Below the pieces are notes generated by a model. It was not told where the DNA came from. It worked only from the letters and a program-made list of their open reading frames with translations, and did no database searches. A stretch of DNA of 64,000 nucleotides from Xanthomonas melonis (GTDB taxonomy: Bacteria > Pseudomonadota > Gammaproteobacteria > Xanthomonadales > Xanthomonadaceae): positions 1 through 64,000 of the forward strand of contig NZ_JAJGQH010000002.1 of the NCBI RefSeq assembly GCF_020783655.1, given 5' to 3'. Made by a program: the position numbers and the translations under genes. Positions within the stretch are counted from its first letter, which is position 1, and every line of letters starts with the position of its first letter. Of the stretch, positions 21,551-30,506 are shown in pieces.

Positions 21551-22960
21551 TTACGGGGTCTGGTTCACCGCACCCGCGGCGTTGACGATGCCGGCACCGC
21601 AGCCGCCCGAGCAGGCGCCCGGCAGCGGACGGGCGGTGTTCTTCAGCAGGGTTTCCACTGCCGCCGGGCTCAGCGGACGGCTTGCTGCCGACTGCACCAG
21701 TGCCACCACGCCGGCCACGTGCGGCGCCGCCATCGAGGTGCCGTTGTAGCTGGCATAGCTGGCCGAGCCCGGGGTGGTGGTGCCGCTGTTCAAGGTCGAC
21801 AGGATCGCCGAACCCGGGCCGGAGATGTCGATGCCGGCGCCGAAGTTGGAGAAGCTCGAACGCGCGCCAGCCGAGGTGATCGAGGCCACCGAGATCACGT
21901 TGGCGCAGCTGGCCGGAGTGAAGTTGGCCACGTTGGCATTGCTGTTGCCCGCCGCCACCACCACCGTGGTACCGCGCGACACCGCCGAGTTGATGGCGTT
22001 CTGGTAGCTGCTCGAACAGGCGCCGCTGCCACCCAGCGACATGTTGATCACTTCGGCCGGATTGGCGTTGGCGGGCACGCCCGACACCGAACCGCCGGAG
22101 GCCCAGACGATGGCATCGACGATATCCGAGGTTGCCCCGCCGCAGCGGCCCAGCGCACGGATCGGCACGATGCGGGCATTGAAGGCGGTGCCGGCCACGC
22201 CGGTGCTGTTGTTGGTGACCGCCGCGATGGTGCCCGCAACATGGGTACCGTGCCAGCTGGAGTTGGCCGCCGGCGAACCGGAGAAGCACTGATTGGCCGT
22301 GGTCCAGTCGCCCTGATCGGCCGGGTTGCTGTCACGGCCGTTGTTGTCGCGCGCACGCGTCGCATCGCTGATGAAGTCGTAGCCGGGCAGCACGTTGGCG
22401 TTGAGATCCGGATGGCTGGTGATGCCGGTGTCGATCACCGCCACCACCACGCCGCTGCCGGTGGCGGTGTCCCAGGCCGGGCGCACATTGATGCCAGCTG
22501 CGGTAGTGCCGAAGCCCCACTGCTCGGACAGACGGGTGTCGTTCGGAGTCAGCACCGGATACATGATCTGGTCCACTTCCACATAGTCCACGCTGGGGTC
22601 GGCGGCGATGCGGCGCATCAGCGTTTCGGCTTCGGCGCGGTCCAGGCTACGGTCGGTCTTGAGCACTTCCGAACCCAGCGCAGTGCGGCGCACGTGATTC
22701 AGGCCCAGCGCGCGGCCGGCGCGTGCCGGCACTGCACTGGCAACGGAATTGAGCGAGGCGCGCATCGAGGTCTGGCTGACTGCAGCACTGGAGCCGTCCT
22801 TGTACTTGACGATGAAGCGATCCAGCGTGGGCTGCGACTCCAATCCGGCAAGATTGACCTGACCGGCGAACGCCGGCACCGCCAACAGGCACGTCAGCGC
22901 GGAAACACCCAGCACGACCAGGCCGCGCGCGGATGCGCGACGTTGCGACACATTGGACAT
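21551..22960 (-). CDS. Secreted S8 serine protease without PPC domain (subtilase 2)
   Basis: 469 residues. A signal peptide ends near VPAFAG (residue 33); an I9-like propeptide follows (about 34-140). The subtilisin domain has Asp177 (VIDTGITSHPD), His237 (SSWHGTHVAG) and Ser409 (NGTSMAAPH). It stops at AAGAVNQTP just after the catalytic domain, so it lacks the C-terminal PPC module present in both flanking paralogues. AGAGAGGAAC precedes the chosen ATG; an upstream in-frame start would destroy the signal peptide. Paired Cys residues (CSGGCG) suggest disulphides. Confidence 0.94.
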   Translation of the reverse strand: MSNVSQRRASARGLVVLGVSALTCLLAVPAFAGQVNLAGLESQPTLDRFIVKYKDGSSAAVSQTSMRASLNSVASAVPARAGRALGLNHVRRTALGSEVLKTDRSLDRAEAETLMRRIAADPSVDYVEVDQIMYPVLTPNDTRLSEQWGFGTTAAGINVRPAWDTATGSGVVVAVIDTGITSHPDLNANVLPGYDFISDATRARDNNGRDSNPADQGDWTTANQCFSGSPAANSSWHGTHVAGTIAAVTNNSTGVAGTAFNARIVPIRALGRCGGATSDIVDAIVWASGGSVSGVPANANPAEVINMSLGGSGACSSSYQNAINSAVSRGTTVVVAAGNSNANVANFTPASCANVISVASITSAGARSSFSNFGAGIDISGPGSAILSTLNSGTTTPGSASYASYNGTSMAAPHVAGVVALVQSAASRPLSPAAVETLLKNTARPLPGACSGGCGAGIVNAAGAVNQTP

Positions 22961-23222
22961 TGAATCGTTCCTCTCTCTTGGTTGTGGTGCCGCAAGCGCG
23001 GCGAGTGGCCGAGCCTTGCCGCAACTGCGGGTCGGATCGGAAAGCGCGTGGGCGATGACGCCCATTCAATGCCTGGCCGGGGGTGGCCGATCAGGCGGCA
23101 AGGCGACGCCTGCGCCGGTCGGGACGACAGGCGTGGACGGCACATCGCGAAGAAGGAAGGCGAACGATCCGCGCCTGCCGGACGAACCGGCGAGCGCGAA
23201 CCGCCCTGTTGCGACGACGGGC

Positions 23223-24953
23223 TTAGTAGCTGGCCCGCAGGGTCACGCCAGAGAAGCTGCTGTAGGCCTTGACGCGTACGTAGTAGGTTCCCGACGGCGC
23301 GCTGATGCTGCAGGTTTCGGCGTTGCCGCTGCGATACGGACGGCAGGTATAGGCGGTATCGGTCGGCGCACTTCCGGCACGCACGTACAGATCCGCATCG
23401 CCGGTGCCGCCACTGATCGCCACCGTCAGCGGGCCGCTGCCAGCCGGCACCGCGATGGTGTAGTTCAGTTCCGCACCCGCCGCCGCGGCCAGCCCGGTGA
23501 CCGGGGTGCCGTTGGTCAGCGTATTGCCACCGCCACCACCACCGCCGCCGCCACCATTGAGCGCGGCGGTGACGGCGGCATCGGCATTGACGATGCCCGC
23601 GCCACACCCGCCCGAACACGCGCCCGGCAGCGCGCGCGCGGTGTTCTTCAGCAGGGTCTCCACCGCCGCAGGCGTCAATGCCGTGGGGGCGACCGACTGC
23701 ACCAGGGCGACCACGCCGGCCACATGCGGCGCTGCCATCGAGGTGCCGTTATAGGACGCGTAGCTGGCGCTGCCCGGCGTGGTGGTACCGCTGTTGAGGG
23801 TGGACAGCACCGCCGAACCCGGCGCGGAGACGTCGATGCCCGCGCCGAAATTGGAGTAGCTGGCCTTGGCGCCGGCCGAGGTGGTGGCTGCTACGGCGAC
23901 CACGTTGTTGCAATTGGCGGGCAGCGCGGTGGAGACGTTGGCCGAACTGTTGCCGGCCGCCACCACCACGGTGGTGCCGCGCGAGACCGCGCCATTGATC
24001 GCGTTCTGCATGGTGACCGAACAGGCGCCGGTGCCGCCCAGCGACATGTTGATGACTTCTGCCGGATTCGGATTGGCCGGAACGCCGCTGACGCTGCCGC
24101 CGGACGACCAGATGATGGCATCGGAGATGTCCGACAGCGAGCCGCCGCAGCGGCCCAGCACGCGCACCGGAACCACCTTGGCATTGAAGGCGGTGCCGGC
24201 CACGCCGACGCCGTTGTTGGTCACCGCCGCCACCGTGCCGGCGACATGGGTGCCGTGCCAGCTGGAATTGGAAACCGGACATCCGGAGGTCGAGTTCCAG
24301 TCGCCTTCGTCGGCCGGATTGCTGTCGCGCCCATTGCCGTCGCGCGCGGTTGCCGCGTCGCTGATGAAGTCGTAGCCGGGCAGGATATTGGCGTTGAGGT
24401 CGGGATGGCTGGTGATGCCGGTATCGATCACGGCCACCACCACGTTGGCGCCGGTGGACTTGTCCCAGGCCGAACGGATGTTGAGCCCGGCATTGGTGGT
24501 GCCGAAGGCCCACTGCTCGGACAGGCGCGCGTCGTTGGGCGTCAGCGTGGCATGCAGCATCTGATCCACTTCCACTGCCTGCACGCTGGGATCGGCAGCC
24601 AGCTGGCGCATCAGCGCTTCGGCTTCGACACGGTCCAGCGCGCGATCGGCCTTGACCAGTTCCGGCCCCAGCGCCAGGCGCCTGACCGAATTCAACCCCA
24701 GCGCCTTACCGGCCTTGGCCGGCATCGCCCGTGCGGCGGTGCGCAGCGAGGTGCTCAGGGCGGTGGGATTGGCCAGCGCCGTAGCGCCGTCCTTGTAGGT
24801 CACGATGAACTTCTGATGGGTCGAGGCGCTGGCCAGGCCATCCAGATAGACCTCGCCGGCGAATGCCGGGGTTGCCAGCAGCAGGGAGGTGAGCGCAGTG
24901 GCGCTGACGACGGTGAGCGCGCGACGGCGCTTGCGGAACGACTCGTTCGACAT
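23223..24953 (-). CDS. Secreted S8 serine protease with poly-Gly linker and PPC domain (subtilase 3, major extracellular protease type)
   Basis: 576 residues. A signal peptide ends near TPAFAG (residue 33) and is followed by an I9 propeptide. The catalytic domain has Asp177, His234 and Ser405. A run of ten glycines (467-476) joins it to a PPC beta domain (about 485-576) ending in VTLRASY. The size and start resemble the described extracellular serine protease of X. campestris pv. campestris; that identity is inferred from memory, not alignment. GGAAGGGAATTCG sits before the ATG, and an ATG five codons upstream was rejected because it contains this ribosome-binding site. It is likely type II secreted. 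Confidence 0.95.
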   Translation of the reverse strand: MSNESFRKRRRALTVVSATALTSLLLATPAFAGEVYLDGLASASTHQKFIVTYKDGATALANPTALSTSLRTAARAMPAKAGKALGLNSVRRLALGPELVKADRALDRVEAEALMRQLAADPSVQAVEVDQMLHATLTPNDARLSEQWAFGTTNAGLNIRSAWDKSTGANVVVAVIDTGITSHPDLNANILPGYDFISDAATARDGNGRDSNPADEGDWNSTSGCPVSNSSWHGTHVAGTVAAVTNNGVGVAGTAFNAKVVPVRVLGRCGGSLSDISDAIIWSSGGSVSGVPANPNPAEVINMSLGGTGACSVTMQNAINGAVSRGTTVVVAAGNSSANVSTALPANCNNVVAVAATTSAGAKASYSNFGAGIDVSAPGSAVLSTLNSGTTTPGSASYASYNGTSMAAPHVAGVVALVQSVAPTALTPAAVETLLKNTARALPGACSGGCGAGIVNADAAVTAALNGGGGGGGGGGNTLTNGTPVTGLAAAAGAELNYTIAVPAGSGPLTVAISGGTGDADLYVRAGSAPTDTAYTCRPYRSGNAETCSISAPSGTYYVRVKAYSSFSGVTLRASY

Positions 24954-25229
24954 CGAATTCCCTTCCAAATCAAAGAGAACCGCCTTAGCGGTGTAACCGG
25001 CAGTGCCCTCTTGGGTCAGTGCCGAGCCCCCGAATCGAGCCCCCTGTTATCGATCCGTTCAGCGAACCTACCGCAACAGAAACGAACTGGACAATACGAA
25101 TTTGGCATTTTTTGAAACCAAATATCATTTTTGTGACACAGCGCAGCTGTGTTCAGCCCGCTTGACGTATTCAGAGGCGGCCGCCGCGTCGTTTTTGCTG
25201 CACAGCAGGTCAGGGCAGGCCAAAAAAAA
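24954..25229. other. AT-rich upstream region of subtilase 3
   Basis: Non-coding. Much more AT-rich than the surroundings around 25080-25135 (ATTTGGCATTTTTTGAAACC), as expected of a regulated promoter. It includes the palindrome at 25136-25152. Confidence 0.6.
25136..25152. promoter_or_regulatory. Palindrome upstream of subtilase 3
   Basis: The perfect 7-bp inverted repeat ACACAGC-GCA-GCTGTGT overlaps a TGTGA half-site, the half-site type bound by the CRP-like regulator Clp that controls Xanthomonas exoenzymes. The second half does not match the Clp consensus well. The site lies about 180 nt upstream of the start codon, so the role is speculative. Confidence 0.35.
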
Positions 25230-25261
25230 GCCCCCGCACTGACGCGCGGGGGCCTGTTTTT
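25222..25261 (-). terminator. Rho-independent terminator of ilvE (bidirectional form)
   Basis: The stem GCCCCCGC (25230-25237) pairs with GCGGGGGC (25246-25253). On the minus strand it is followed by eight T residues, 26 nt after the ilvE stop. The opposite strand also has a T-run, so it can stop transcription in both directions. Confidence 0.9.
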
Positions 25262-25278
25262 GTCGCCAGGGTGTCGGC

Positions 25279-26364
25279 TCAGGACAGACGCACCAGCCAG
25301 CCATGGCGGTCCGGGACACGCCCATACTGGATATCGGTCAGCTCCTGCCGCAGCGACATGGTGACCTTGCCCGCCGGCGCGGCGAGATCGCCGACCGCGA
25401 ATCCATCGCCCTTGAGTTCGCCGATCGGGGTGACCACTGCGGCGGTGCCACAGGCGAATACCTCGGAAATCTCACCGGACGCCACGCCCTGTTTCCACTC
25501 GTCGATCGCCACCTTGCGCTCGACCACGCGCATGCCGCGATCGCGCGCCAGCTGCAGGATGCTGTCGCGGGTGATGCCTTCCAGGATGCTGCCGGACAGC
25601 TCGGGGGTCACCAGCGTGCCGTCCCGGTAGACCAGGAACACGTTCATGCCGCCCAGCTCTTCGATGTACTTGCCTTCCACCGGATCCAGGAACAGTACCT
25701 GCGAGCACCCTTGCGCCTGCGCCTTCTGCTGCGGCAGCAGCGAAGCGGCATAGTTGCCGCCACACTTGGCCGCACCGGTCCCACCCTTGGCCGCACGCGC
25801 ATAGTCGGTGGACAACCAGATCGACACCGGCGCCACGCCCTTGGCGAAATACGGGCCGGCCGGGCTGGCGATCACGTAGTACGAGGCCTTGTGCGCAGCG
25901 CGCACGCCCAGGAAGGCCTCGTCGGCAATCATGAAGGGGCGGAAATACAGGCTGGTCTCCGGTGCCGACGGCACCCAGCCGCCATCCACCGCCACCAACT
26001 GGCGCAGCGATTCGACGAACAGGTCCACCGGCAGCTCCGGCAACGCCAGACGGCGCGCGGAGCGCTGCAGCCGCTCGCCGTTGGCCTGCGGGCGGAAGGT
26101 CCAGATCGAGCCGTCGGCATGCCGGTAGGCCTTGATGCCTTCGAAGATCTCCTGGCCGTAGTGCAGCACCGATGCGGCCGGATCCAGCTGCAGCGGGCCG
26201 TAACCGCGCACCTGCGCGTCATGCCAGCCCTGCTCGCTGTTCCAGGAGATGGCGACCATGTGATCGGTGAAATGCAGCCCGAAGCCGGGCGCGGCCAGGA
26301 TCACGGACAGTTCGTCGGCCGTGCGGGGCGACGGGGAACGGGTGGAAGCGAAGGACACGGACAC
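25279..26364 (-). CDS. ilvE: Branched-chain amino acid aminotransferase
   Basis: PLP fold-type IV aminotransferase for the last step of Leu, Ile and Val synthesis and the first of their breakdown. The chosen GTG start (VSVSFASTRSPSPRT) gives 361 residues, normal for the long eukaryote-like BCAT subgroup; AGGA lies eight bases upstream, and the upstream in-frame extension is not protein-like for the family. The PLP lysine lies in GTGAAKCGGNYAAS, followed by EELGGMNVFLV and the ELSGSILEGITRDSIL motif. A strong terminator follows. sufT lies upstream, with a 65-nt gap. Confidence 0.93.
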   Translation of the reverse strand: MSVSFASTRSPSPRTADELSVILAAPGFGLHFTDHMVAISWNSEQGWHDAQVRGYGPLQLDPAASVLHYGQEIFEGIKAYRHADGSIWTFRPQANGERLQRSARRLALPELPVDLFVESLRQLVAVDGGWVPSAPETSLYFRPFMIADEAFLGVRAAHKASYYVIASPAGPYFAKGVAPVSIWLSTDYARAAKGGTGAAKCGGNYAASLLPQQKAQAQGCSQVLFLDPVEGKYIEELGGMNVFLVYRDGTLVTPELSGSILEGITRDSILQLARDRGMRVVERKVAIDEWKQGVASGEISEVFACGTAAVVTPIGELKGDGFAVGDLAAPAGKVTMSLRQELTDIQYGRVPDRHGWLVRLS

Positions 26365-26429
26365 CGGCAGATTCCTGTATGGCGGGCGGAAGGACGCAGC
26401 GCCACATCGGGTGACATGGCGCGTGACGA

Positions 26430-26984
26430 TCAGAGCATGCCGGTCTCGAGACGGGCCGCTTCGGACATCATATGCCGGCCCCACGGCGGGTCGAACACCA
26501 GCTCCACGTCGGCCTCGGCAATGGTCGGGATCATTTCCAGCTTGCTGCGCACGTCGTCGACCAGGATCTCACCCATGCCGCAGCCAGGCGCGGTGAGGGT
26601 CATCTTGACGTCCACCCGGCGCTGGTCGTCTTCCTCGCGATGGCCCAGCACCGCCTCGTAGACCAGCCCCAGATCGACGATGTTGAACGGAATTTCCGGA
26701 TCGAAACAGGTGCGCAGTTGCTGCCACACCAAGGCTTCGACTTCTTCGTCGCTGGCATTGTCCGGCAATTCCAGCCCGGGCGGGGCCTCCTTGCCGATCG
26801 CATCGCCATCCTTGCCGGCAATGCGGAACAGATTGCCCTCGACGAACACGGTATAGCTGCCACCCAGCGCCTGGGTGATGTAGCCGTAACTGCCTGCGGG
26901 CAGGGTCACCGAATCGCCCTGCGGCACCATGACGGCATCGCAATCGCGTTCGAACTGGACGGGTTCGCTGCTACGGGAATACAT
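26430..26984 (-). CDS. sufT: Fe-S cluster assembly/maturation protein SufT
   Basis: 184 residues. An N-terminal extension (about 1-75, beta-rich, YGYITQALGGSYTVFVEGNL) precedes a DUF59/MIP18 domain (about 85-180). The domain carries DPEIPFNIVDLGLVYEAV and the Cys motif TAPGCGMGEILVDDV that defines the family. DUF59 proteins help mature Fe-S proteins in the cytosol. No other suf genes are in view; it precedes ilvE on the same strand. The start was chosen because the longer frame adds Arg-rich shadow sequence. Confidence 0.9.
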   Translation of the reverse strand: MYSRSSEPVQFERDCDAVMVPQGDSVTLPAGSYGYITQALGGSYTVFVEGNLFRIAGKDGDAIGKEAPPGLELPDNASDEEVEALVWQQLRTCFDPEIPFNIVDLGLVYEAVLGHREEDDQRRVDVKMTLTAPGCGMGEILVDDVRSKLEMIPTIAEADVELVFDPPWGRHMMSEAARLETGML

Positions 26985-27179
26985 GGGCTGGATATGGGGC
27001 CGCGCCGGACGCGCGCAAGTCGGCCATTCTAGCCGACCAGGGCGATGCCGCTGCCGGTCGCGCCGCCGACGCTGCATTCCATCTGAAACACAGTCATCTG
27101 CAGCCAGCGTGACTCACGCCGCCAATGCAGCGCAAAACACGCCTTGCGCTCTATCATGTGTGCACTGTCAGGAGCCCCA

Positions 27180-27599
27180 ATGCCGCCCACCTCCGCGTCC
27201 GCCAGAAGCGCCCACTGGCTCTGGCCCCCGCTCCTGTTGCTGGGAAGCGTCACCGCCCTCATCGCCTGGCTGCTGATCGCCCTTGCGCTGGGCAACCAGG
27301 CCGGCTGGATGGCCCTGCTGGTTGCGTTGGAAGTGGTCTGGATGCTGCGCCTGGGCACCTTGCGCGCGGGCCGGTTGCGCATCGGTGTGGCAGTGGCGAC
27401 CACCACATTGATCATCGTCGGCGCCAACTGGGGCATCGCTTCGGCGCAACTGGGCGGGCCGCTGGGTCTGGACCCATGGACCTCCGCGCAGAAAATGGGC
27501 CCCGGGCTGGCCTGGACCCTGCTGCAACTGGCCAACAACGGTTTCGACCTGCTGTGCTACGCCACCGCGCTGGTGCTGGCGTGGTGGGCTGCGCGCTGA
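27180..27599 (+). CDS. Hypothetical small membrane protein
   Basis: 139 residues, not recognised. Four hydrophobic helices are predicted at about 13-34, 40-56, 66-84 and 110-135. The start MPPTSASARSAHW is preceded by AGGAG at good spacing; a start 12 codons upstream lacks this. It is divergent from sufT (195 nt between starts). Function unknown. Confidence 0.65.
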   Translation: MPPTSASARSAHWLWPPLLLLGSVTALIAWLLIALALGNQAGWMALLVALEVVWMLRLGTLRAGRLRIGVAVATTTLIIVGANWGIASAQLGGPLGLDPWTSAQKMGPGLAWTLLQLANNGFDLLCYATALVLAWWAAR

Positions 27600-28069
27600 G
27601 CCGGGCGCGTTGAAAAGCGCTGCGCGTTTGCTGCGGGGCCCTTGCCCGCTCACCATCGCAGGACACGCTGCAAGTACGTCCATGCAAGCTCCGTGGCGGC
27701 ATCCATGCCGCCAAGGGTCCCGCGACGGTGAGTGGGCAAGGACCAGTCATGTTGGTAGGTGTGCAGAGCGTTCAGAAGAGCAGCAAGCAAACTGCGCAAC
27801 GCGGTGCCTTTATTCTTGGACAAAGCAATCAGCCAACTGTCTGGCGCGGTGTCCTTGCCGATTGCGGGACGCTGTGGCGGCATGGATGCCGCCACGCAGC
27901 CTCCAGGGACGGATTTACGGCGTGTCCCGCGAGCGGTGAGGGCACCGCGCCTTCGACTCACCCGGCTTTTGATCCGAGCGTGTAAAACGCACCCGCTAAC
28001 GCCGCAACGGCAAACGATGCCCCGTGTTTGCCTCGAGCATTCGAGCGCACCTGGCAACCCATCCAAATC
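27600..28069. repeat. Gene-free region with degenerate inverted repeats
   Basis: About 470 nt with no credible gene. CTTGCCCGCTCACC (27641-27654) is mirrored by GGTGAGTGGGCAAG (27727-27740) with one mismatch. Two self-complementary GGCGGCATnnATGCCGCC blocks lie near 27692 and 27874. These look like decayed dispersed repeats between convergent genes and could be folded RNA at the pntB 3' side. Confidence 0.5.
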
Positions 28070-29527
28070 TCAATGCCCGCCCCCATCCAGCGCCTTCAGC
28101 TCGCTGACCAGCGCACCGGCGGCTTCCGCTCCATCGCCATACAGCATGCGGGTGTTGTCGGCGTAGAACAGCGCATTTTCGATGCCGGCGAATCCGGTCC
28201 CCTTGCCGCGCTTGATCACCACCGTGTTCCTTGAATTGACCACGTCCAGGATCGGCATGCCGTAGATCGGACTGGCCGGATCGGTCCTGGCCACCGGGTT
28301 GACCACATCGTTGGCACCGATCACCAGCGAGACGTCGGTGCTGGCGAATTCCGGATTGATGTCGTCCATGTCGGCGATCAGGTCGTAGGGCACGCCGGCT
28401 TCGGCCAGCAGCACGTTCATGTGCCCAGGCATGCGCCCGGCCACTGGATGGATGGCGAATTTCACCTTCACCCCGCGCGCGATCAGGCGCTGCGCCAGCT
28501 CCCAGATCTTGTGCTGCGCCTGCGCCACCGCCATGCCGTAACCGGGCACGATCACCACCCGCTCGGCGAAGGCCATCATCGCGGCCACGTCGCCTGCTTC
28601 GATCGGCTTCTGCGCGCCGCTGATCTCCTGCGCCTGCCCACCGCCGCCGAAATTGGAGAACAGCACGCCACTGATCGGCCGGTTCATCGCCTTGGCCATC
28701 AATCGGGTCAGCAGGATGCCGGCCGCGCCCACCATCATGCCGGCGATGATCAATGCCTCATTGCCCAGCACGTAGCCCTCGAACGCCACCGCCAGGCCGG
28801 TGAAGGCGTTGTACAGCGAGATCACCACCGGCATGTCGGCGCCGCCGATCGGCAGCGTCATCAGCACGCCCAGCGCCAGCGCCACCACGAAGAAGGCGAT
28901 GATCGCCATCGGCTGCAGGCTGCTCGCCGCCCAGCCACCCAGCACCACCATGGCCAGCGCCACCACCAGATTGAAGGCCTGCTGGCCGGAGAAGGCCACC
29001 CGCCGGTCGAGCCGGCCGTCGAGTTTGGCCCAGGCGACGATCGAGCCTGACAGCGACACCGCACCGATCGCCGAACCGATCACCGCCAGCAGCACCGTGG
29101 TGGTGTCCGGCCGGCGTGCGGCCAGTTCGGCGATGGCCTGTGCGCTCCAGTGCGCGGTATCGCGGTTGACGAAGAACGAAAACCGCAGCAGCTCCACCGC
29201 CCCGATCGCCGCCGCCGAGCCGCCGCCCATGCCGTTGTACAGCGCCACCATCTGCGGCATGTCGGTGATGGCCACCTTCTTGGCCGACCACCACGCCACC
29301 CCGGTGCCGATCGCCAGCGCGGCCAGGATCAGCGGCACGTTGTGCAATTCGGGGAGCAGGAACGTGGCCCCGGTGGCGATCAGCATGCCCAGGCCGGCCC
29401 AGCGGATGCCGCTGCGCGCGGTCAGTGGCGAGGCCATGCGTTGCAGGCCCAGCAGGAACAGGGTGGCGGCCACCAGGTAGCTGGACTTCACCAGCCACGA
29501 CAGCAACTCGGGCGTGGACACGTTCAC
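28070..29527 (-). CDS. pntB: NAD(P) transhydrogenase subunit beta
   Basis: 485 residues. It forms the membrane (dII) and NADP-binding (dIII) parts of the proton-pumping transhydrogenase that makes NADPH. About eight or nine hydrophobic helices cover residues 5-275. The dIII Rossmann domain follows, with VVIVPGYGMAVAQAQHKI and GANDVVNP. The GTG start overlaps the pntAB stop (GTGA), giving tight coupling. The final residues KALDGGGH are typical. Its partner pntAA is about 2.3 kb upstream, beyond an inserted opposite-strand operon. Confidence 0.96.
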   Translation of the reverse strand: MNVSTPELLSWLVKSSYLVAATLFLLGLQRMASPLTARSGIRWAGLGMLIATGATFLLPELHNVPLILAALAIGTGVAWWSAKKVAITDMPQMVALYNGMGGGSAAAIGAVELLRFSFFVNRDTAHWSAQAIAELAARRPDTTTVLLAVIGSAIGAVSLSGSIVAWAKLDGRLDRRVAFSGQQAFNLVVALAMVVLGGWAASSLQPMAIIAFFVVALALGVLMTLPIGGADMPVVISLYNAFTGLAVAFEGYVLGNEALIIAGMMVGAAGILLTRLMAKAMNRPISGVLFSNFGGGGQAQEISGAQKPIEAGDVAAMMAFAERVVIVPGYGMAVAQAQHKIWELAQRLIARGVKVKFAIHPVAGRMPGHMNVLLAEAGVPYDLIADMDDINPEFASTDVSLVIGANDVVNPVARTDPASPIYGMPILDVVNSRNTVVIKRGKGTGFAGIENALFYADNTRMLYGDGAEAAGALVSELKALDGGGH

Positions 29528-29829
29528 GGCGCCTCCCCGCCCGGCGGCTTGCGGCTGGACTTGAACATGTCCAGCATGCGCTCGGTCACCACATAGCCGC
29601 CGGCCGCATTGCCGGCGCCCAGCGCCACCGCCACGAAGCCCAAGGCTTTTTCCAGCGTGGTGTCGGCGTGTCCCAGCACCACCATTGCCCCGATCAGCAC
29701 GATACCGTGGATGAAATTGGAGCCGGACATCAGCGGCGTATGCAGGATCACCGGCACCCGCGAGATGATGACATGGCCGGCGATGGCCGCCAGCATGAAG
29801 ATGTACAGCGCTACGAAACCGTCGCTCAT
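29524..29829 (-). CDS. pntAB: NAD(P) transhydrogenase subunit alpha part 2
   Basis: 101 residues. This is the small split subunit carrying the membrane helices that form the C-terminus of PntA in E. coli. Three hydrophobic segments are present (about 5-21, 37-54, 60-82), with the family motif SGSNFIHGIVLIGAMVV. It starts with MSDGFVALY and overlaps pntB by four bases. It is now the first gene on this side of the ECF operon, so it probably has its own promoter in the 113-nt gap at 29830-29942. Confidence 0.93.
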   Translation of the reverse strand: MSDGFVALYIFMLAAIAGHVIISRVPVILHTPLMSGSNFIHGIVLIGAMVVLGHADTTLEKALGFVAVALGAGNAAGGYVVTERMLDMFKSSRKPPGGEAP

Positions 29830-29942
29830 CGTCTCTCGCTCCACTGGCCGGTGCGGCCCACCGATCATACCCATCCAACGGGCCTGTCAACCGAATCGGC
29901 ACTCGGCCGTTGACGCCATATCGTCCTCACGGAAGCTACGCT

Positions 29943-30506
29943 GTGCTGGTGGGAACCCCTTTCGATCCGCAGCCTGCCGTCCCGGCCGCCGCCGCACCCG
30001 TCTCGCTGGATGCGTTTCTGGCCGGCATCGGCCCGCGCGCATTCCGCTTCGCCGAGGCCGGGCTGCGTCATCGCGAAGACGCGCTGGATGCGGTACAGGA
30101 CGCCATGGTGAAGCTGCTCGGCTACCGCGAGCGCCCGGCCGAAGAGTGGACGCCGCTGTTCTGGAGCATCCTGCGCAGCCGCATCATCGACCTGCAGCGC
30201 CGGCGCAGTTTCCGCCTCAAGTTCTGGGCACCGGCCGAGCGCGCCGATGACGAAGGCCCGATCGACTGGGCCGACCCCGGCATCGGCCCGGTTGGCGAGC
30301 AGCAGCACCAGCAGGCCTACCAGCGGCTGGTGCACGCGCTGCGCGGCCTGCCGGCACGCCAGCGCGAAGCCTTCACCCTGCGGGTGCTGGAAGAGCTGGA
30401 TGTGGCCACCACCGCCAAGGCGATGGGCTGCTCCGAAGGCTCGGTCAAAACGCACCTGTCGCGCGCCCGCGACGCATTGCAAAAACAGTTCGAGGATTTC
30501 CTGTGA
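29943..30506 (+). CDS. ECF-type RNA polymerase sigma factor
   Basis: 187 residues from a GTG with GGAAG seven bases upstream; an in-frame TTG 11 codons earlier and a GTG two codons later are alternatives. The sigma-2 region (about 20-90) contains FRFAEAGLRHREDALDAVQD and WSILRSRIIDLQRRR. The sigma-4 region (about 115-185) contains LPARQREAFTLRVLEELDVA and the helix-turn-helix CSEGSVKTHLSRARDAL. It directs RNA polymerase to an unknown regulon. A putative membrane anti-sigma gene follows with a GTGA overlap. Confidence 0.9.
   Translation: MLVGTPFDPQPAVPAAAAPVSLDAFLAGIGPRAFRFAEAGLRHREDALDAVQDAMVKLLGYRERPAEEWTPLFWSILRSRIIDLQRRRSFRLKFWAPAERADDEGPIDWADPGIGPVGEQQHQQAYQRLVHALRGLPARQREAFTLRVLEELDVATTAKAMGCSEGSVKTHLSRARDALQKQFEDFL

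Noticed and set aside
22953-25115. 720-codon open frame on the plus strand
   Set aside because: Antisense to subtilase 3; Gly/Arg/His-rich low-complexity product with no domain pattern.
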